Assembly: GCA_033558025.1 (NCBI GenBank)
Contig: JAUCEF010000008.1
Span: 1,550,001-1,614,000 of the forward strand
Length of the DNA: 64,000 nucleotides
Direction: 5' to 3'
DNA from: Phytophthora sp. 'mugwort'
Lineage: Eukaryota; Oomycota; Peronosporomycetes; Peronosporales; Peronosporaceae
Positions 63,126 through 64,000 of the stretch are shown here, in pieces. The position numbers were made by a program, and so were the translations under genes. The notes under the pieces are model-generated. The model saw nothing but the letters and a program-made list of their open reading frames with translations. It was not told the DNA's origin and did no database searches. Within the stretch, counting starts at the first letter, position 1, and every line of letters begins with the position of its first letter.

Positions 63126-63899
63126 TGTGGTATTCAAGCACACACACATTCATCAGATGGGGTTACTTAGGCAAGAATCACAACAATAGCGGAGCTAGTT
63201 GGCCCTTGTTGGTCTGGGCTGAATTGCCCCTAGTGGTTCGGCCCTTCCGGGACAGTGGTGTCTCGCTTCCGCCGAGACCAAGTGCCCCAAGCCTGTCAAT
63301 ACACAGGAGGTCAGCTGAGCTGACTGTCTCTGGCTTAGATTAGATATCCCGTGTCCTTCACTAAAGAGCGGACGACGGCGCGTTAGCGCTCTGACGGGTC
63401 GCCGAGAGCAAAGACTTCTCGGCTAGAAGTGTTACGGTACCCGGGCCGTACGGTGTACCGGCCCGCCGAGTTCGGCAGGACTTGTTCCTTCGCGCTTGGT
63501 GAGACACGCCCTTCCCCATAGGCGACCTAGTTCTCTTGGCGCTACCAGTCAACACCCTACAAGCTATGCCTCTCGGGTGTCAACGGTAACCATAACCCAG
63601 CCCGTGCAGGGACTTCACGGACAGTGTACACTTGTTTTGGATTTGGAAAGAGTTACTCTGAAATTATGTATCTCCAGGGAGACCCCAAGGGGCTCCTCCT
63701 ATTGTTAACTATGTTCCTATACAAATATCAAGTGAAGTCAAGTGCGGTCGGTTCTCGACCGACCCTTCGCAAAGATCTCAATGTAGCCACCGGAGCTCAG
63801 CGATCGGCTAAGTCATCCAGTCGAGTACTCGAGTTTCCAGCGGACTTCGTACTCAACGGGTAGTACCGTGGCTACCTCTTAACTTCGATATGTAAACCA
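63126..63899 (-). repeat. Third LTR of the gypsy-2 family
   Basis: Similar over its length to 33343-34120, same orientation, ending with AACCA, and lacking the CTTCATCTGGC tail shared by the other two. It has no PBS next to it. Because the neighbouring protease/chromodomain copy codes on the plus strand, this LTR is in the wrong orientation to be its own 3' LTR. It is better read as a solo LTR or rearranged piece. Confidence 0.75.
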
Positions 63900-64000
63900 T
63901 CTAGAAAAACGCAAAGATACTGGTCAATTCACGTGCTCCAAATTTCAACTTTGCAGAAATGCTTCCAGTGGGAAAGGGATCGTACGTTCGGTTTCTGTTG

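Noticed and set aside
1..64000. CRISPR array, rRNA or tRNA genes, bacterial operons
   Set aside because: No regularly spaced direct repeats, no rRNA core sequences and no complete tRNA cloverleaf were seen. tRNA-like stretches occur only as retroelement primer sites.
1..64000. Secreted RxLR or Crinkler effector genes expected in an oomycete
   Set aside because: I scanned the listed frames for a signal peptide followed by RxLR/EER or LxLFLAK motifs and found none that was convincing.

Overview
The window reads as a transposon-dense nuclear contig from an oomycete (Phytophthora-like). This is inferred from intronless GC-rich host genes, chromodomain-bearing Ty3/gypsy elements, a DUF2807-type surface-protein gene, a FAR1/MULE-type transposase, a Helitron and Maverick-type DNA polymerase debris. 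No species can be named from the sequence alone. Only two host genes look intact: an F1-ATPase alpha-like protein with a mitochondrial presequence (1004-2983, +) and an NADPH-dependent FMN reductase (38496-39125, +).

Layout. 1-5.6 kb: the alpha-like gene, then gene-poor sequence with a 20-base poly-G tract. 5.6-7.9 kb: a small basic reading frame, a strong AT-rich hairpin, and a frameshifted fragment of a protein-primed B-family DNA polymerase (Maverick/Polinton type). 8.5-18.27 kb: a decayed plus-strand gypsy element (gypsy-1). It is split twice: by about 0.8 kb of AT-rich sequence that reads like mitochondrial complex I genes (9.36-10.15 kb), and by a complete Ty1/copia element (12435-17159, minus) with two 343-bp LTRs that look identical and a perfect 5-bp target duplication.

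18.27-34.12 kb: a second gypsy element (gypsy-2) coding on the minus strand in the order LTR, PBS, gag, protease, RT, RNase H, integrase, chromodomain. Between the chromodomain and the left LTR lies about 4.5 kb whose best reading frames are on the opposite strand. 34.1-35.8 kb: scraps of other gypsy elements. 35.9-39.1 kb: a host island with a broken DUF2807 gene, a 59-bp perfect inverted repeat made from a membrane-segment coding sequence, and the FMN reductase. 39.1-42.8 kb: largely empty.

42.9-47.7 kb: decayed minus-strand gypsy sequences and a probable solo LTR. 49.1-54.0 kb: Mutator-like transposase fragments (minus) around a broken SET-domain methyltransferase gene (plus). 54.4-59.8 kb: a frameshifted autonomous-type Helitron (minus). 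60.1-64.0 kb: a short telomere-like tract, an internally deleted plus-strand copy of gypsy-2 (protease joined to chromodomain) and a third LTR of that family.

The two intact host genes do not form an obvious pathway. The rest is a record of nested insertion, internal deletion and small-indel decay. The items most worth follow-up are the divergent alpha-like ATPase, the mitochondrial-like insert inside a retrotransposon, the ambisense region of gypsy-2, the hairpin made from a host gene tail, and the SET gene embedded among MULE pieces.
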